In this document: in pieces, positions 8,570 through 18,291 of the stretch
Position numbering within the stretch: the first letter of the stretch is position 1
Layout: each line of letters starts with the position of its first letter
DNA from: JAIRVZ01 sp031553755
Lineage (GTDB): Bacteria; Bacteroidota; Bacteroidia; Bacteroidales; Azobacteroidaceae
Assembly: GCA_031553755.1 (NCBI GenBank)
Contig: JAVBKZ010000095.1
Span: forward strand, 1 to 47,450
Length of the DNA: 47,450 nt
Direction of reading: 5' to 3'
Translations under genes and position numbers: made by a program
Notes under the pieces: generated by a model
Told to the model about the DNA's origin: nothing
Databases searched by the model: none
The model's input: only the letters and a program-made list of their open reading frames with translations

Positions 8570-9142
8570 ATGAATAACAGTTTTTTTGCTAATGAAAAAT
8601 TTGAAAAATTGAGTCTTTCAGGAGAATATTTACAAGGAAAAGAGTATTCCGATTGTGAATTTTATAGATGTAATTTTTCAGAATGTGATTTTTCAGAAAT
8701 AGATTTTATCGAATGCAGGTTCGAAGATTGTGACCTAAGCAATGTTGTTATGAAAAAAACAGGATTAAAAGATGTCAAATTTTATAATTGCAAACTAATA
8801 GGAATTGATTTTGGTGTCTGTCAGGAATTTCTATTGTCTGTTAATTTTTATAAGTGTCAGTTAGATTATGCATCTTTTTATAAAATGAATTTAAAGAAAA
8901 CGATATTTAAAGATTGCGTGATTAAAGAAGCCAATTTTATTGAATGTAATTTGAATGAATCTTCTTTTGATAATTGCGATCTTTACCGGACAATTTTTGA
9001 GGATAATAATCTTTCAAAAGTAAATTTTCAGGCCGCGTTGAATTATTCTATCAATCCGAATTTAAATAAAATAGACAAGGCTAAATTTTCTTATCCATCT
9101 GTATTGGGATTGTTGGATGCTTATAATATTACAATAATATAA
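8570..9142 (+). CDS. Pentapeptide repeat protein, Qnr-like
   Basis: A 190-residue protein made almost wholly of A(D/N)LxX-type pentapeptide repeats (CEFYRCNFSECDFSEIDFIE, CRFEDCDLS, ANFIECNLNESSFDNCDLYR). These fold into a right-handed quadrilateral beta-helix. The C-terminus (INPNLNKIDKAKFSYPSV, then LGLLDAYNITI) resembles the ending of Qnr proteins, where a short helix forms the dimer contact. Qnr and MfpA relatives mimic DNA and shield DNA gyrase from quinolones. A gyrase-protecting role is therefore possible but is inference, since chromosomal Qnr-like proteins often have no known task. The gene stands alone with its own strong promoter. Cys residues are unusually frequent at repeat centres. 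Confidence 0.82.
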   Translation: MNNSFFANEKFEKLSLSGEYLQGKEYSDCEFYRCNFSECDFSEIDFIECRFEDCDLSNVVMKKTGLKDVKFYNCKLIGIDFGVCQEFLLSVNFYKCQLDYASFYKMNLKKTIFKDCVIKEANFIECNLNESSFDNCDLYRTIFEDNNLSKVNFQAALNYSINPNLNKIDKAKFSYPSVLGLLDAYNITII

Positions 9143-9171
9143 ATTAATTAAGTACTCCATAGATTTAGTTT

Positions 9172-9208
9172 ATTTGTTTAACCCTTTTATTTTAAACATT
9201 AAACAAAT
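9172..9208. repeat. Perfect 10-bp inverted repeat before rnr
   Basis: ATTTGTTTAA (9172-9181) and TTAAACAAAT (9199-9208) are perfect inverted copies 17 bp apart. There is no T-run after it, so it is a poor terminator; an operator or hairpin in the gap between the pentapeptide gene and rnr is possible. A weak -7 box for rnr (TAATTTTG, 9222-9229) follows it. Confidence 0.5.
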
Positions 9209-9273
9209 CCAAAGTATGAACTAATTTTGAACGATTACTTAGTATAGAATATTTACCTAAAAACGAGTAAAAA

Positions 9274-11424
9274 ATGAGTAAGAAAAAAATAAAAGGAATG
9301 AAATCTTCCAAACGATTGAAAAAACAAGAAATAATCAGACGGATTGTCGATTTATTCAACCAATACCCGAAAGAGTTGATGAATTATAAACAAGTAAGCG
9401 CTGAAATCGGAGCCACTACACAAGTCAATAAATTGATGGTTTTAGAAATAATGGAAACCTTAAAAGATGATGATTTTTTGGTGGAAGAAGAGCGGGGAAA
9501 ATACCGTTTGAATGGTATCGGTACTATTTCGACTGGACGTTTCGAACGGCGTTCGAATGGTAAAAACTGGTTTGCCTCCGATGATGGAGGAAATCCTATT
9601 TTTGTAGCTGAACGCAATTCTATGCATGCCATGAATGGCGATCGAGTGAAAGTACAGATATTAGCTAAAAGAAAAGGAAGAGACCCTGAAGCTGAAATTA
9701 TAGAGATATTAGAACGTTCGCAACAGGTTTTTGTAGGTATTCTTGAGGTACAGAAATCGTTTGCGTTTTTGGTCGTCGACAGTAAAATTCTAGCGAATGA
9801 CATATTTATTCCCAGAGATAAATTAAAAGGAGGAGTGAGTGGTCAAAAGGCGGTTGTGAAAATCCTCGAATGGCCCGAACGGTCGAAAAATCCGGTGGGA
9901 GAGGTAATCGATATCTTAGGAGAAGCGGGAGATAACAACACGGAAATGCACGCGATTCTCGCCGAATTTGGGTTGCCTTACAAATATCCTGAAAAAGTTG
10001 AAAAAGAAGCCGATAAAATTTCTGCCGAAATATCTCAAACAGAAATAAAAAACAGGGAAGACTTCAGGAAAGTAACCACTTTTACAATAGATCCGAAAGA
10101 CGCGAAAGATTTCGATGATGCCCTGTCTGTCAGGAAATTGGATAATGAATTTTGGGAAGTTGGCGTACATATCGCTGATGTAACATACTATGTGAAACAA
10201 GGAGGTATTATTGATAAGGAAGCATATAACAGGGCAACTTCGGTTTATTTAGTCGACCGTACAATTCCAATGTTGCCGGAAAGACTATGCAATCAACTTT
10301 GTTCTTTGCGGCCGAATGAGGATAAGTTGTGTTTTTCCGCTATTTTCGAGTTGAATGATGATGCCGAAATTAAAAATTATCGCGTCGTGAGAACTGTTAT
10401 TAATTCCGACCGCCGTTTTGCTTATGAAGAAGCGCAACAAGTGATTGAAACCGGAGAAGGAGATTTTAAAGAAGAAATCCTGATTTTAGATAAATTAGCT
10501 AAATTATTAAGAGACAGGCGTTTCAAATCCGGCGCGATTAATTTCGACCGTTATGAAGTGAAATTCGAAATTGATGAAAAAGGAAAACCGTTGCGCGTTT
10601 ATTTCAAAGAATCGAAAGATTCGAATAAATTGATTGAAGAATTTATGTTGCTTGCCAATAGAACGGTGGCGGAAGAAATAGGAAAAACATCCAAAAATAA
10701 AAAAGCGAAAACTTTCGTATATCGTATTCACGACTTGCCAAATCCCGAAAAAATGGAAAATTTTGCCGAATTTATTCGCCGTTTCGGATATAAAATGAAA
10801 ACAACAGGAAATAATTCCGATGTTTCGAAAGGTATCAATAAATTATTGGATGATGTACAGGGGAAAAAAGAACAAAATCTAATCGAAACCGTAGCTGTCA
10901 GAGCGATGGCTAAGGCGCAATACTCAACTCACAACATTGGTCATTACGGATTGGCTTTTGATTATTATACGCATTTTACATCGCCTATTCGCCGTTATCC
11001 CGACATGATGGTGCATCGTTTGCTCGAACGCTATCTTTCGGCCGGTCGTTCTGTCCCGGAAGCCAAAACAGAAGAAGATTGCAAACATTGTTCGGAAATG
11101 GAAAATATCGCGGCAGGAGCCGAAAGGGCTTCCATCAAATACAAGCAAGTCGAATTTATGTCAGATAAATTAGGAATGGTTTTCGATGGAGTTATTTCGG
11201 GTGTAACCGAATGGGGATTATATGTTGAGTTGAACGAAAATAAATGTGAAGGATTGGTTCCTGTTCGCGACTTAGATGATGATTATTATGAATTTGATGA
11301 AAAAAGTTATTGCTTAATTGGCCGGAGGAACAAAAAGAAATATAGCTTGGGAGATCCAATAACCATCAAAGTAGCCAATGCCAATCTGGAACGTAAACAG
11401 TTGGATTTTGCATTGGTGGAATAA
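9274..11424 (+). CDS. rnr: Ribonuclease R (RNase II/RNB family exoribonuclease)
   Basis: A 716-residue 3'-5' exoribonuclease that degrades structured RNA. The domain order is: basic N-terminus with a winged-helix region (about 20-75), cold-shock OB domains (about 85-225), the RNB catalytic domain (about 265-600), and a C-terminal S1 domain (about 635-716; MVFDGVISGVTEWGLYVEL). The RNB active-site string TIDPKDAKDFDDALS supplies the metal-binding aspartates. HYGLAFDYYTHFTSPIRRYP is the second conserved block. The length is normal for Bacteroidetes RNase R. The gene follows the pentapeptide gene by 131 bp with its own possible promoter, so it need not be co-transcribed. Confidence 0.96.
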   Translation: MSKKKIKGMKSSKRLKKQEIIRRIVDLFNQYPKELMNYKQVSAEIGATTQVNKLMVLEIMETLKDDDFLVEEERGKYRLNGIGTISTGRFERRSNGKNWFASDDGGNPIFVAERNSMHAMNGDRVKVQILAKRKGRDPEAEIIEILERSQQVFVGILEVQKSFAFLVVDSKILANDIFIPRDKLKGGVSGQKAVVKILEWPERSKNPVGEVIDILGEAGDNNTEMHAILAEFGLPYKYPEKVEKEADKISAEISQTEIKNREDFRKVTTFTIDPKDAKDFDDALSVRKLDNEFWEVGVHIADVTYYVKQGGIIDKEAYNRATSVYLVDRTIPMLPERLCNQLCSLRPNEDKLCFSAIFELNDDAEIKNYRVVRTVINSDRRFAYEEAQQVIETGEGDFKEEILILDKLAKLLRDRRFKSGAINFDRYEVKFEIDEKGKPLRVYFKESKDSNKLIEEFMLLANRTVAEEIGKTSKNKKAKTFVYRIHDLPNPEKMENFAEFIRRFGYKMKTTGNNSDVSKGINKLLDDVQGKKEQNLIETVAVRAMAKAQYSTHNIGHYGLAFDYYTHFTSPIRRYPDMMVHRLLERYLSAGRSVPEAKTEEDCKHCSEMENIAAGAERASIKYKQVEFMSDKLGMVFDGVISGVTEWGLYVELNENKCEGLVPVRDLDDDYYEFDEKSYCLIGRRNKKKYSLGDPITIKVANANLERKQLDFALVE

Positions 11425-11587
11425 GATTAGAGAATTATATAGAAAAATGATACAAAAAAAATTGTTTATCTAAAAAAAAATAACTTGTTTTGTTTTCTCT
11501 TTGCGGGTTGAAATAGACTTTAGCTCTTTCAAAAAAGAATTTACAGCGCATAATTTTTATAAGTTCTTCATAATTATCAGAAAATGT

Positions 11588-12079
11588 ATGAAAAAAAAAA
11601 TTGAATCCTTTCTTATTGTAGCCTGTTTATACATATTTGCTGTTGCAACAATATGTGCACAGGAGGCAAACAACAAACTAGTTCTCAAGATTCTTTTGAC
11701 CAACGGAACTACTGTTAATTGTGATTTTGATAGTCAACCGAAGATGACGTTCGGAAAGAACACCATCACCCTCATGGCACAAGGTGTGGAAGCTAAAGAA
11801 TGGGAGTTTACAACAGTACAGTCGTGGTCATTTGAAAAGAGCACGGCTATCCGCCTAATTTCCGTAGATCAACTGCCATACATCGAGGTAGACGGCAATA
11901 GGATTATAGCCTATGCGCAGCCACAGACTCTCTTGACTCTCTTCGATATCAATGGACGGCAAATCGAACGACATGTCATCGGTCATGACGGTGAAATTTC
12001 TGTTTCCCTGAAAAGCCTTACTAAGGGAGTATATATTGTAAATGTAGGTACAACATCTCTTAAATTTATGATTCGTTAA
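11588..12079 (+). CDS. Small exported protein with possible C-terminal sorting-type domain
   Basis: A 163-residue product starting at the ATG at 11588 (MKKKIESFLIVACLYIFAVA, then TICAQE), a clear signal peptide; an in-frame upstream start at 11501 would bury it. The mature part is short and beta-rich. The last 55 residues (LLTLFDINGRQIERHVI, LTKGVYIVNVGTTSLKFMIR) resemble the Por/type IX secretion C-terminal domain pattern of Bacteroidetes surface proteins (a GR.I motif, then G.Y.V.V and a final K.. tail). The next gene starts 4 bp later, so the three genes 11588-17190 form an operon. It may be a partner of the beta-helix proteins. The family is not recognised. Confidence 0.65.
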   Translation: MKKKIESFLIVACLYIFAVATICAQEANNKLVLKILLTNGTTVNCDFDSQPKMTFGKNTITLMAQGVEAKEWEFTTVQSWSFEKSTAIRLISVDQLPYIEVDGNRIIAYAQPQTLLTLFDINGRQIERHVIGHDGEISVSLKSLTKGVYIVNVGTTSLKFMIR

Positions 12080-12083
12080 GCCT

Positions 12084-14024
12084 ATGAAACTTGTTTTTAC
12101 TTACTTTAGGCACATTGTGTTCGCATCAGCAATGCTCTGTAGTGTTGCAATGTATGCACAAACCAACATTTATATTACTCATCCCACCACGCCTGAGACC
12201 ACCTCAGTTGTGGCAGGTGTCGACAGCATTTGTTTCACCAACGGTCAAGCCCTTTTTCGCAGTGGTTCTTTGAGTAAAGTGTTCAATGCCAAAGATGTGC
12301 ATACGATGGGTTGGAAAGAACACGATCTGTTGCGTAAACAAATAATGCCGGAATCTTTTCGTTCTGATTTCGATTTTGATATTACATTTTCTGATGCTGA
12401 CCGTATGTTGGCAGGACAAGCTGAGCCTATAGTGACACAAATCGAAGACAAAGCTTATGAAGATTTCGTGAATAACAGCGCTTGGACTCGACACCTCACA
12501 ATCACCTATGGTGGTAAGACAGCTACGGTAAATGGGAATGTTGATGGCGTAGAAATACAAATAGATGGCAACCATGTGGTGGTGAACTCCATGGCGCAAG
12601 AGGTAGAATACACCCTAACGGGTAATGCTGAAGATGGCTCATTCAAACTCTATGGTAGTGACAAAGCCAAACTTGTACTCAATGGTTTGCATCTGTCTAA
12701 TACTAAAGGTCCCGCCATCAATAATCAATGTAAAAAACGACTCTTTCTCGTGCTTGCCGATGGAACCGATAACGTACTTACTGATGGTTTCACGTATATC
12801 AAGACAACAGGCGAGGACGCAGATGGATGTATCTTTTCTGAAGGACAAATCTGCCTGAGTGGCAGTGGAGCCCTCACGGTCAACGGGCAATACAAAAATG
12901 GCATAGCTACTGACGACTATTTACACGTTATCAGTGGTTTTGTCCGTGTTACAACTTCTGCCAACAAAGGGCATGCTATTAAAATTAAAGATGATTTTAT
13001 ACTTGGTGGCGGAGCGCTTCATCTTTTAGCGCAAGGAACTGCGGCAAAGGGTGTAAACGCATTTACCGTTACCGTTACAGGTGGTAAGTTGACGGCTATT
13101 GTTACGGGTGACGCCATTTGGGACGCTGCTGATCAGGATTATAGTTCAGCTTGTGGTGTGAAGTCAGACTCCGTGATGCATCTACTAGGTGGTGAAATCC
13201 GTGTCCTCGCTACCGGTATCGGTGGCAAAGGTGTAAACGTAGGACAACAAGATGAGAAAGGCGACGATCTCATTATCGATGGCGTCAACCTTTATATACG
13301 AACTTCAGGAGAGCGACTCCAAGACACTCAGGGATCTACCTCGCCTAAAGGTATCAAATCCAGCCACAATATCGAAGTGAAATCCGGGAATATTTATGTG
13401 CGTTGCTCAGGAGGAGATGGAGCTGAAGGATTAGAAGCTAAACACGATATCAACTTCTGGGGAGGTAAATTACGTTCTTACTGCTATGACGACGGTGCCA
13501 ATGCTATCAATTCCGAGATTCATGGAGGTGATATTTTTGTTTGTAGCACGGCCAATGATGGCTATGATTGTAATGGTGGCTTATACATAAATGGTGGTAC
13601 GCTTTATGCTATTGGAGCTTCAGGCGCTCAGGCCGGTATTGACAACGATGGCAAGACTTTCGGTATGAACGGCGGAAGCGTTGTGAGTGTGGGTGGCTAC
13701 TCTTCTATACCTTGGGACAGCAAGAGTAATCAGGCTTCTGTGCTTTGCTATCTAAAGAAGGCCGTTAACTATGTGGCACTCGTTGATGCAGACGGGAACA
13801 ATGTCCTCACAGTGAAAACTCCCGGCACCTACAATCCGCTTGGCGTACTCCTTAGTAGTCCTAATATTCAAGTAGGAAAAACATATAAGCTTCTGAGTTT
13901 CGATACTCTTGACGGTGGTAAAGAAGTTGGAGGTGTCATAGAACAGCCACAATACACCAATGCCACAACAGAATATGAATTTACCCCCACAAATCTACTG
14001 ACTACTTTAGGTAGCAAACAATAA
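12084..14024 (+). CDS. Exported beta-helix carbohydrate-binding protein (Cthe_2159-like)
   Basis: A 646-residue protein with a signal peptide (MKLVFTYFRHIVFASAMLCS, then VAMYAQ). From about residue 120 it carries the pattern of Cthe_2159/DUF4353 beta-helix proteins: NGNVDGVEIQIDG, AKLVLNGLHLSNTKGPAINN, CLSGSGALTVNG and GLYINGGTLYAIGASGAQ. It ends with DNDGKTFGMNGGSVVSVGG. Characterised members bind acidic plant polysaccharides such as polygalacturonate, so surface carbohydrate binding is inferred. The gene lies between the small exported protein and the CotH fusion, which repeats the same C-terminal domain. It has higher G+C than the surroundings, with about half of the bases G or C in the line at 13201-13260, against about a third in rnr. 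Confidence 0.82.
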   Translation: MKLVFTYFRHIVFASAMLCSVAMYAQTNIYITHPTTPETTSVVAGVDSICFTNGQALFRSGSLSKVFNAKDVHTMGWKEHDLLRKQIMPESFRSDFDFDITFSDADRMLAGQAEPIVTQIEDKAYEDFVNNSAWTRHLTITYGGKTATVNGNVDGVEIQIDGNHVVVNSMAQEVEYTLTGNAEDGSFKLYGSDKAKLVLNGLHLSNTKGPAINNQCKKRLFLVLADGTDNVLTDGFTYIKTTGEDADGCIFSEGQICLSGSGALTVNGQYKNGIATDDYLHVISGFVRVTTSANKGHAIKIKDDFILGGGALHLLAQGTAAKGVNAFTVTVTGGKLTAIVTGDAIWDAADQDYSSACGVKSDSVMHLLGGEIRVLATGIGGKGVNVGQQDEKGDDLIIDGVNLYIRTSGERLQDTQGSTSPKGIKSSHNIEVKSGNIYVRCSGGDGAEGLEAKHDINFWGGKLRSYCYDDGANAINSEIHGGDIFVCSTANDGYDCNGGLYINGGTLYAIGASGAQAGIDNDGKTFGMNGGSVVSVGGYSSIPWDSKSNQASVLCYLKKAVNYVALVDADGNNVLTVKTPGTYNPLGVLLSSPNIQVGKTYKLLSFDTLDGGKEVGGVIEQPQYTNATTEYEFTPTNLLTTLGSKQ

Positions 14025-14034
14025 CATTCTACTT

Positions 14035-17000
14035 ATGAAAAATTTGCATCTCCTTTCTCACATTTGCATACAAATCATTCTCTGTAGCGCGACCTTCGGT
14101 ATTCAGGCACAGGAGCGCTCATGCGGACTTTGGCTTAATGAAATCCCTTTTGTAGCTGATACTACAGCACAGAAACTTTACGTCACTCTCGAACCTGAGG
14201 CTAACGTTTCTCTTAAAGGAACATTCCGTTGGGATGAGACAATTTTCCAAAAAGTGTCGCTCAATGGAACAACGCTCACTGCTGGTCGTGGTAACTTCGT
14301 TCTAAGCAACTGGCGTAACTTGACTAACATTCTTTCACTCACAGATAAAGCCGGTAAAGAGAGCCAATGGAAGCTCGTTTGTACCACTTTGCCAATCATC
14401 TTATTGGAGGCTGATCAGGAAGAACTGTATAATTTGTGGAAAATAGACGAAAATATAAAACATCCGGCGTTCATCACTGCAATCGATGCTCGCCACCGAA
14501 CAGAAGGGCAAGCTGTTTTCTCATCGTTTATTGGCATTAGAATACGTGGCGCTACCTCAGCGGGAAAGGCGAAAAAGAGTTTTGCTGTAGAACTGCGAAT
14601 GGTTGATGGAAGCGAAAATGACATTCATCTGTTAGGGTATCGAAATGATGGTGATTGGATTCTTGATGCGATGTTCAATGATTATGCACGTATGCGCAAC
14701 CGCTTGATGATGGATGTATGGAATGCCATTGACGATCTGCCTTACGGTAAAGACAATAATTATCAGTGTAACGGTACGCAAGGGGAATTTGTGGAGGTGT
14801 TCATGAAAGGACGCTACCATGGTCTCTATTGCTTCTCCGATAAAATTGATCGCAAGAAACTCAACCTGAAAAAAACAAAAGAAGCTACAGGCACAACCCC
14901 TGAGGTGACGCGCGGGTTGCTTTGGAAAGCCATGTTCAGCACTGAGGCCACAAGGCTTTATGGTTATGAGAAGGCTCCATCTAACGATACATTGGTATGG
15001 GAAAAATACTGGGAGCAGCACTTTCCTGAAGACAGGCAAGACCAAGCAAACTTCACGCCTATAGCGAATATGATTGACATAGTAGGTAAGAATAGTAGCA
15101 ATAACAACTTTACAGAGAACTTAGACAAGGTACTCTATATGGATAATGTCATTAACTACCTCATTTGTGCACAAGCCTTCCAGTGGATGGACAACCTCCA
15201 GAAAAATTATTACCTCAGTATCCGTGATGTCACCGAAAGTGATCAACGCATGCTGATTACTCCATGGGATCTCGACGCGATAATTGGTCGCGATGCCGGA
15301 GGTGATAAACTCACTGATGATCCCAAATGGTTGGCGTGGGGCGAGAATTTGGGAGGCATTCATCATCTTATCTTTCGTCTTTCCCACTTGCGCCCTAATG
15401 ACTTTGCTACCCAACTCAATAATCGCTGGCAATACCTTAAGACACATGCTCTCTCTGTAGATAGTTTGCGTGCAAGAATGACTTGTTATGCAGATCTCTT
15501 GAATCATTCGGGAGCTTGGGAACGAGAACGGGAGGAACGTGAGAAAGAAGCGAAAGTACTTGGTAAGACGGTTAAGATGGCTAATAGTCTTGGAGAAGAA
15601 ATAAACTTCATGTGCGACTTCCTGACCAAGAACTATGCTGTATTCGATAAGGAAGTGGCTTCGTGGAATCCCGCTGCTTATGAACCAACTATTTCGGAGG
15701 AACGCGCAATCTATATTGTGGCTCCCGACAGGCAAGTCGAGCAAGAGGGCAATGTGACTACACTACCGGGAACAGTGGTGAGAGAGTTGGTGGATGGTAT
15801 CCAAAAAATAGATTTCGCTAATCATCAGATGATTCTCACACGTGCCACAGGAACTACTGCCTATGATACAGATCGGGTAAAGGAGGTGCGCACGCAGACT
15901 GAATCTATCAATGCCACTACGGCCTTTATTCCAACCGAATACAAGTCGCTTTTTGACTTCGATACTCAATATGGCATGCCTGACGCTGACAATACATCAG
16001 TATTCGCTACGACTGAACCTTTCACAGTTCAACGTACGCTCCGCATCACATTCGACAACGACATGGTTACTGTGGTAGGCAATGCCGAAGGATGTACTAT
16101 AAATCAACAGGGAGCATCGCTTACCATTAATTCGTCTATTGAAGGAATGCAATATGTCGTCAGTGGAACTTCCGGTCAAGCACACTTAGTGATACGCGGA
16201 GAGAATCCCGCCTTGGTAACTTTTGATGGCGTTCGCCTTAGCAACCCCAGTAGCGCTGTCCTTCAAAGTGAGGTTACAGCTCCGCTAATACTCGCCACAA
16301 GGGCGGGCACGAACAATTATATTTCCGGCATCCATACGACTAACAAAGCCATTATCTGTGGTGAAGGAACGCTTCAACTGACTTCAACACTGGCAGGACA
16401 GGCTTTGATAAAATCTGATACTGATATTCAAATCAAAGGAGGCGTACTCAATCTCTTCACCTCAGGTTTTGATGGTAAAGGACTTTACGCCCATCGAGAT
16501 GTTATTGTCGATGGTGGTTCTATCCACATTATTACTGCGGGAGATGGCACACAGACCGATGACGCACTCAGCGCAGTGGGTGTACATGCCATTTTGGGAG
16601 GTCGAAATGTTTACGTTAATGGAGGCAAAATAGGTGTAAAAACCCTTGGGTACGGTAGTGGTGTAGGCATAGCGGCAATCGACAAAGTTGTTATCAGTAA
16701 GGGTGAAATAAGTTTAGCTTGCTTTGATGATCCCATCAATGCCATCAATGCGATAGAAGTAAGCGGAGGAAAAATCTTTACCTCCAGTCTTGTCGACGAT
16801 GGTATGGACACTAACGGCAATTTTCTGTTCACGGGTGGTACTGTTTTTGCTATTGGCGCTTCTCCCAATGAGGGCGCTTTCGATAATGATGGTAAAACCT
16901 TTACCGTCAATGGCGGAACAATTATCGGCATCGGAACTAAGAGTGACTATCCTCAGGCGGATAAGTCGATACAGGCAGCTCTTTATTTCAAGAAGGGGGC

Positions 17001-17190
17001 AGGTGTGAAAAAACATGTTCGTATCTGTGATGCACAAGGTGTAGAGGTGACTCGGTTCGAAACTCCGGCTTATGCCATAAGCACCCTTGTTTATTCTTCT
17101 CCATTGTTGGTAAAAGGCCAATTTTACACCTTTTCTACGAGTACAAACAATGATGGATTCGAAGATTTTGCTACAATAAAAGCTGAATAG
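14035..17190 (+). CDS. CotH kinase-like protein fused to a Cthe_2159-type beta-helix domain
   Basis: A 1051-residue exported protein (signal peptide near MKNLHLLSHICIQIILCSAT). Residues about 130-500 are a CotH domain: GIRIRGATSAGKAKKSFAVE, LLGYRNDGDWILDAMFNDYA, MRNRLMMDVWNAI, MKGRYHGLYCFSDKIDRKKL and ITPWDLDAIIGRDAGG. The Lys of KKSFAVE and the Asp residues of WDLD match the ATP and metal sites of CotH, a protein kinase of spore coats and secreted proteins. Residues about 655-1040 form a second Cthe_2159-type beta-helix like the preceding gene (LFTGGTVFAIGASPNEGAFD). It is the third gene of the operon, 10 bp after the second. Its substrate is unknown; phosphorylation of a partner surface protein is inference. 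Confidence 0.85.
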   Translation: MKNLHLLSHICIQIILCSATFGIQAQERSCGLWLNEIPFVADTTAQKLYVTLEPEANVSLKGTFRWDETIFQKVSLNGTTLTAGRGNFVLSNWRNLTNILSLTDKAGKESQWKLVCTTLPIILLEADQEELYNLWKIDENIKHPAFITAIDARHRTEGQAVFSSFIGIRIRGATSAGKAKKSFAVELRMVDGSENDIHLLGYRNDGDWILDAMFNDYARMRNRLMMDVWNAIDDLPYGKDNNYQCNGTQGEFVEVFMKGRYHGLYCFSDKIDRKKLNLKKTKEATGTTPEVTRGLLWKAMFSTEATRLYGYEKAPSNDTLVWEKYWEQHFPEDRQDQANFTPIANMIDIVGKNSSNNNFTENLDKVLYMDNVINYLICAQAFQWMDNLQKNYYLSIRDVTESDQRMLITPWDLDAIIGRDAGGDKLTDDPKWLAWGENLGGIHHLIFRLSHLRPNDFATQLNNRWQYLKTHALSVDSLRARMTCYADLLNHSGAWEREREEREKEAKVLGKTVKMANSLGEEINFMCDFLTKNYAVFDKEVASWNPAAYEPTISEERAIYIVAPDRQVEQEGNVTTLPGTVVRELVDGIQKIDFANHQMILTRATGTTAYDTDRVKEVRTQTESINATTAFIPTEYKSLFDFDTQYGMPDADNTSVFATTEPFTVQRTLRITFDNDMVTVVGNAEGCTINQQGASLTINSSIEGMQYVVSGTSGQAHLVIRGENPALVTFDGVRLSNPSSAVLQSEVTAPLILATRAGTNNYISGIHTTNKAIICGEGTLQLTSTLAGQALIKSDTDIQIKGGVLNLFTSGFDGKGLYAHRDVIVDGGSIHIITAGDGTQTDDALSAVGVHAILGGRNVYVNGGKIGVKTLGYGSGVGIAAIDKVVISKGEISLACFDDPINAINAIEVSGGKIFTSSLVDDGMDTNGNFLFTGGTVFAIGASPNEGAFDNDGKTFTVNGGTIIGIGTKSDYPQADKSIQAALYFKKGAGVKKHVRICDAQGVEVTRFETPAYAISTLVYSSPLLVKGQFYTFSTSTNNDGFEDFATIKAE

Positions 17191-17246
17191 GTTCTTGATA
17201 CTGATATGTGAAAACTTTTGCAGCTCTGTTATAGTGACAAGTTCTA

Positions 17247-18229
17247 TTAATACAAATTCCTCATAGGTGGCCTGATACAAATTCCCAATCGTATCATGGA
17301 AGTATATTGATTGTATTCTAAGAGACTTTCGGCATAGCCTTGATACCATTGCAGGAACAGGTATTGGTTTGCTTTTTTATTTGGTTTAAAAGTAAGTTCT
17401 AATTGTGTATTTAGAGCTGCCTGTGAAGGATTTATAACTAAGGATGTTCCGAACCGGTCATTAAAACTTCTGTAATTTAAGGCAAGTAAGCCATATCCTT
17501 TGTATTTAAATAAGTCGGACGTTTCCGGTTCCAGCCATCCATACCATATTTTGGCTTGAAAAAAGAAATTCATATTATAGAAATAAACGCCCGATAAAGT
17601 GAAATAATTCCATGCGCGCGAATCAAGACTGTCTTTACCGTTTGATTCGTGTTCGAAGGCAATGCTGTCACTCCTCGTAATTTATTGTTCCGGATTATGG
17701 GTTTTGTAAGTACAATTCCGGGATTATAATTATTATCACCAAAAGGAGATGAATTTTCATAAATATTCCAAAAAGACTTCTGAGTATAAGTCAACATCAG
17801 AAAGGTATTGAATGGAAGGTGTGTTTTCATCAGGCGTTGGCGAATGCTTATTTGAAATTTGGCATCTGCAGTGTGTTTGTTTATTGCTGTATTTGTAGGA
17901 ACACCTGTGATAAAATAGTTGTCATGATACATCCCAAAATTCGGCTGGTTATCAAAAACTTCTAATGCTTTTTCTTCACTGATTTCGAGGTATTTGGATT
18001 TATTAAGGCGTATCTCACCTGTATCTATTTGGCTTTTCCACAAACTTTCCATCTCCTTTGTTTGAGCTGATAAATCAATCGCAAAACCTAAAGTTAATAG
18101 AAGAATAAAAGTAAAGAATACGCTCCTATTCCAACCTTCCCCCCAGAGGTGAAGAGATTTGCAAGCCTTCCTTTGTGAAAAAAGAACAAAGCTTGTTGTT
18201 AATTCATTGAAAATAAACATCATAATCAA
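17247..18229 (-). pseudogene. pldA: Outer-membrane phospholipase A1 (OMPLA/PldA-type), frameshifted
   Basis: Two adjoining minus-strand frames make one OMPLA-type barrel. The first part (18229 to about 17665) has a hydrophobic signal (VFFTFILLLTLGFAIDLSAQ) and KFQISIRQRLMKTHLPFNTF, LMLTYTQKSFWNIYENSSPF. One base is missing at 17664-17665: between ACA (17666-17668) and ATT (17661-17663) only two bases remain. The correct frame then gives AFEHESNGKDSLDSRAWNY, with the family's catalytic His, Ser and Asn, and FFQAKIWYGWL, LQWYQGYAESLLEYNQYTSM. As read, translation enters a wrong frame before the catalytic site. The start is uncertain because a repeat-like GC-rich stretch interrupts the N-terminal region. 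The active enzyme hydrolyses phospholipids in the outer membrane. Sequencing error is the alternative to mutation. Confidence 0.85.
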
Positions 18230-18253
18230 TTTTCAATTTTATATAGATTTACC

Positions 18254-18278
18254 CTAACAGGGTTTTGAACCCTGTTAG
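18254..18278. repeat. Perfect 11-bp palindromic hairpin
   Basis: CTAACAGGGTT, TTG, AACCCTGTTAG: an 11-bp perfect stem with a 3-base loop between the efflux operon's last gene and pldA. It could act as a transcription terminator and resembles small palindromic repeats scattered in Bacteroidetes intergenic regions. Confidence 0.7.
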
Positions 18279-18291
18279 AGTATTATAATTT

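Noticed and set aside
12204..12599. Minus-strand frames under the beta-helix and CotH genes (for example 12204-12599, 15121-15744, 16714-17349)
   Set aside because: They are shadows of well-supported plus-strand genes and have no recognisable domains.
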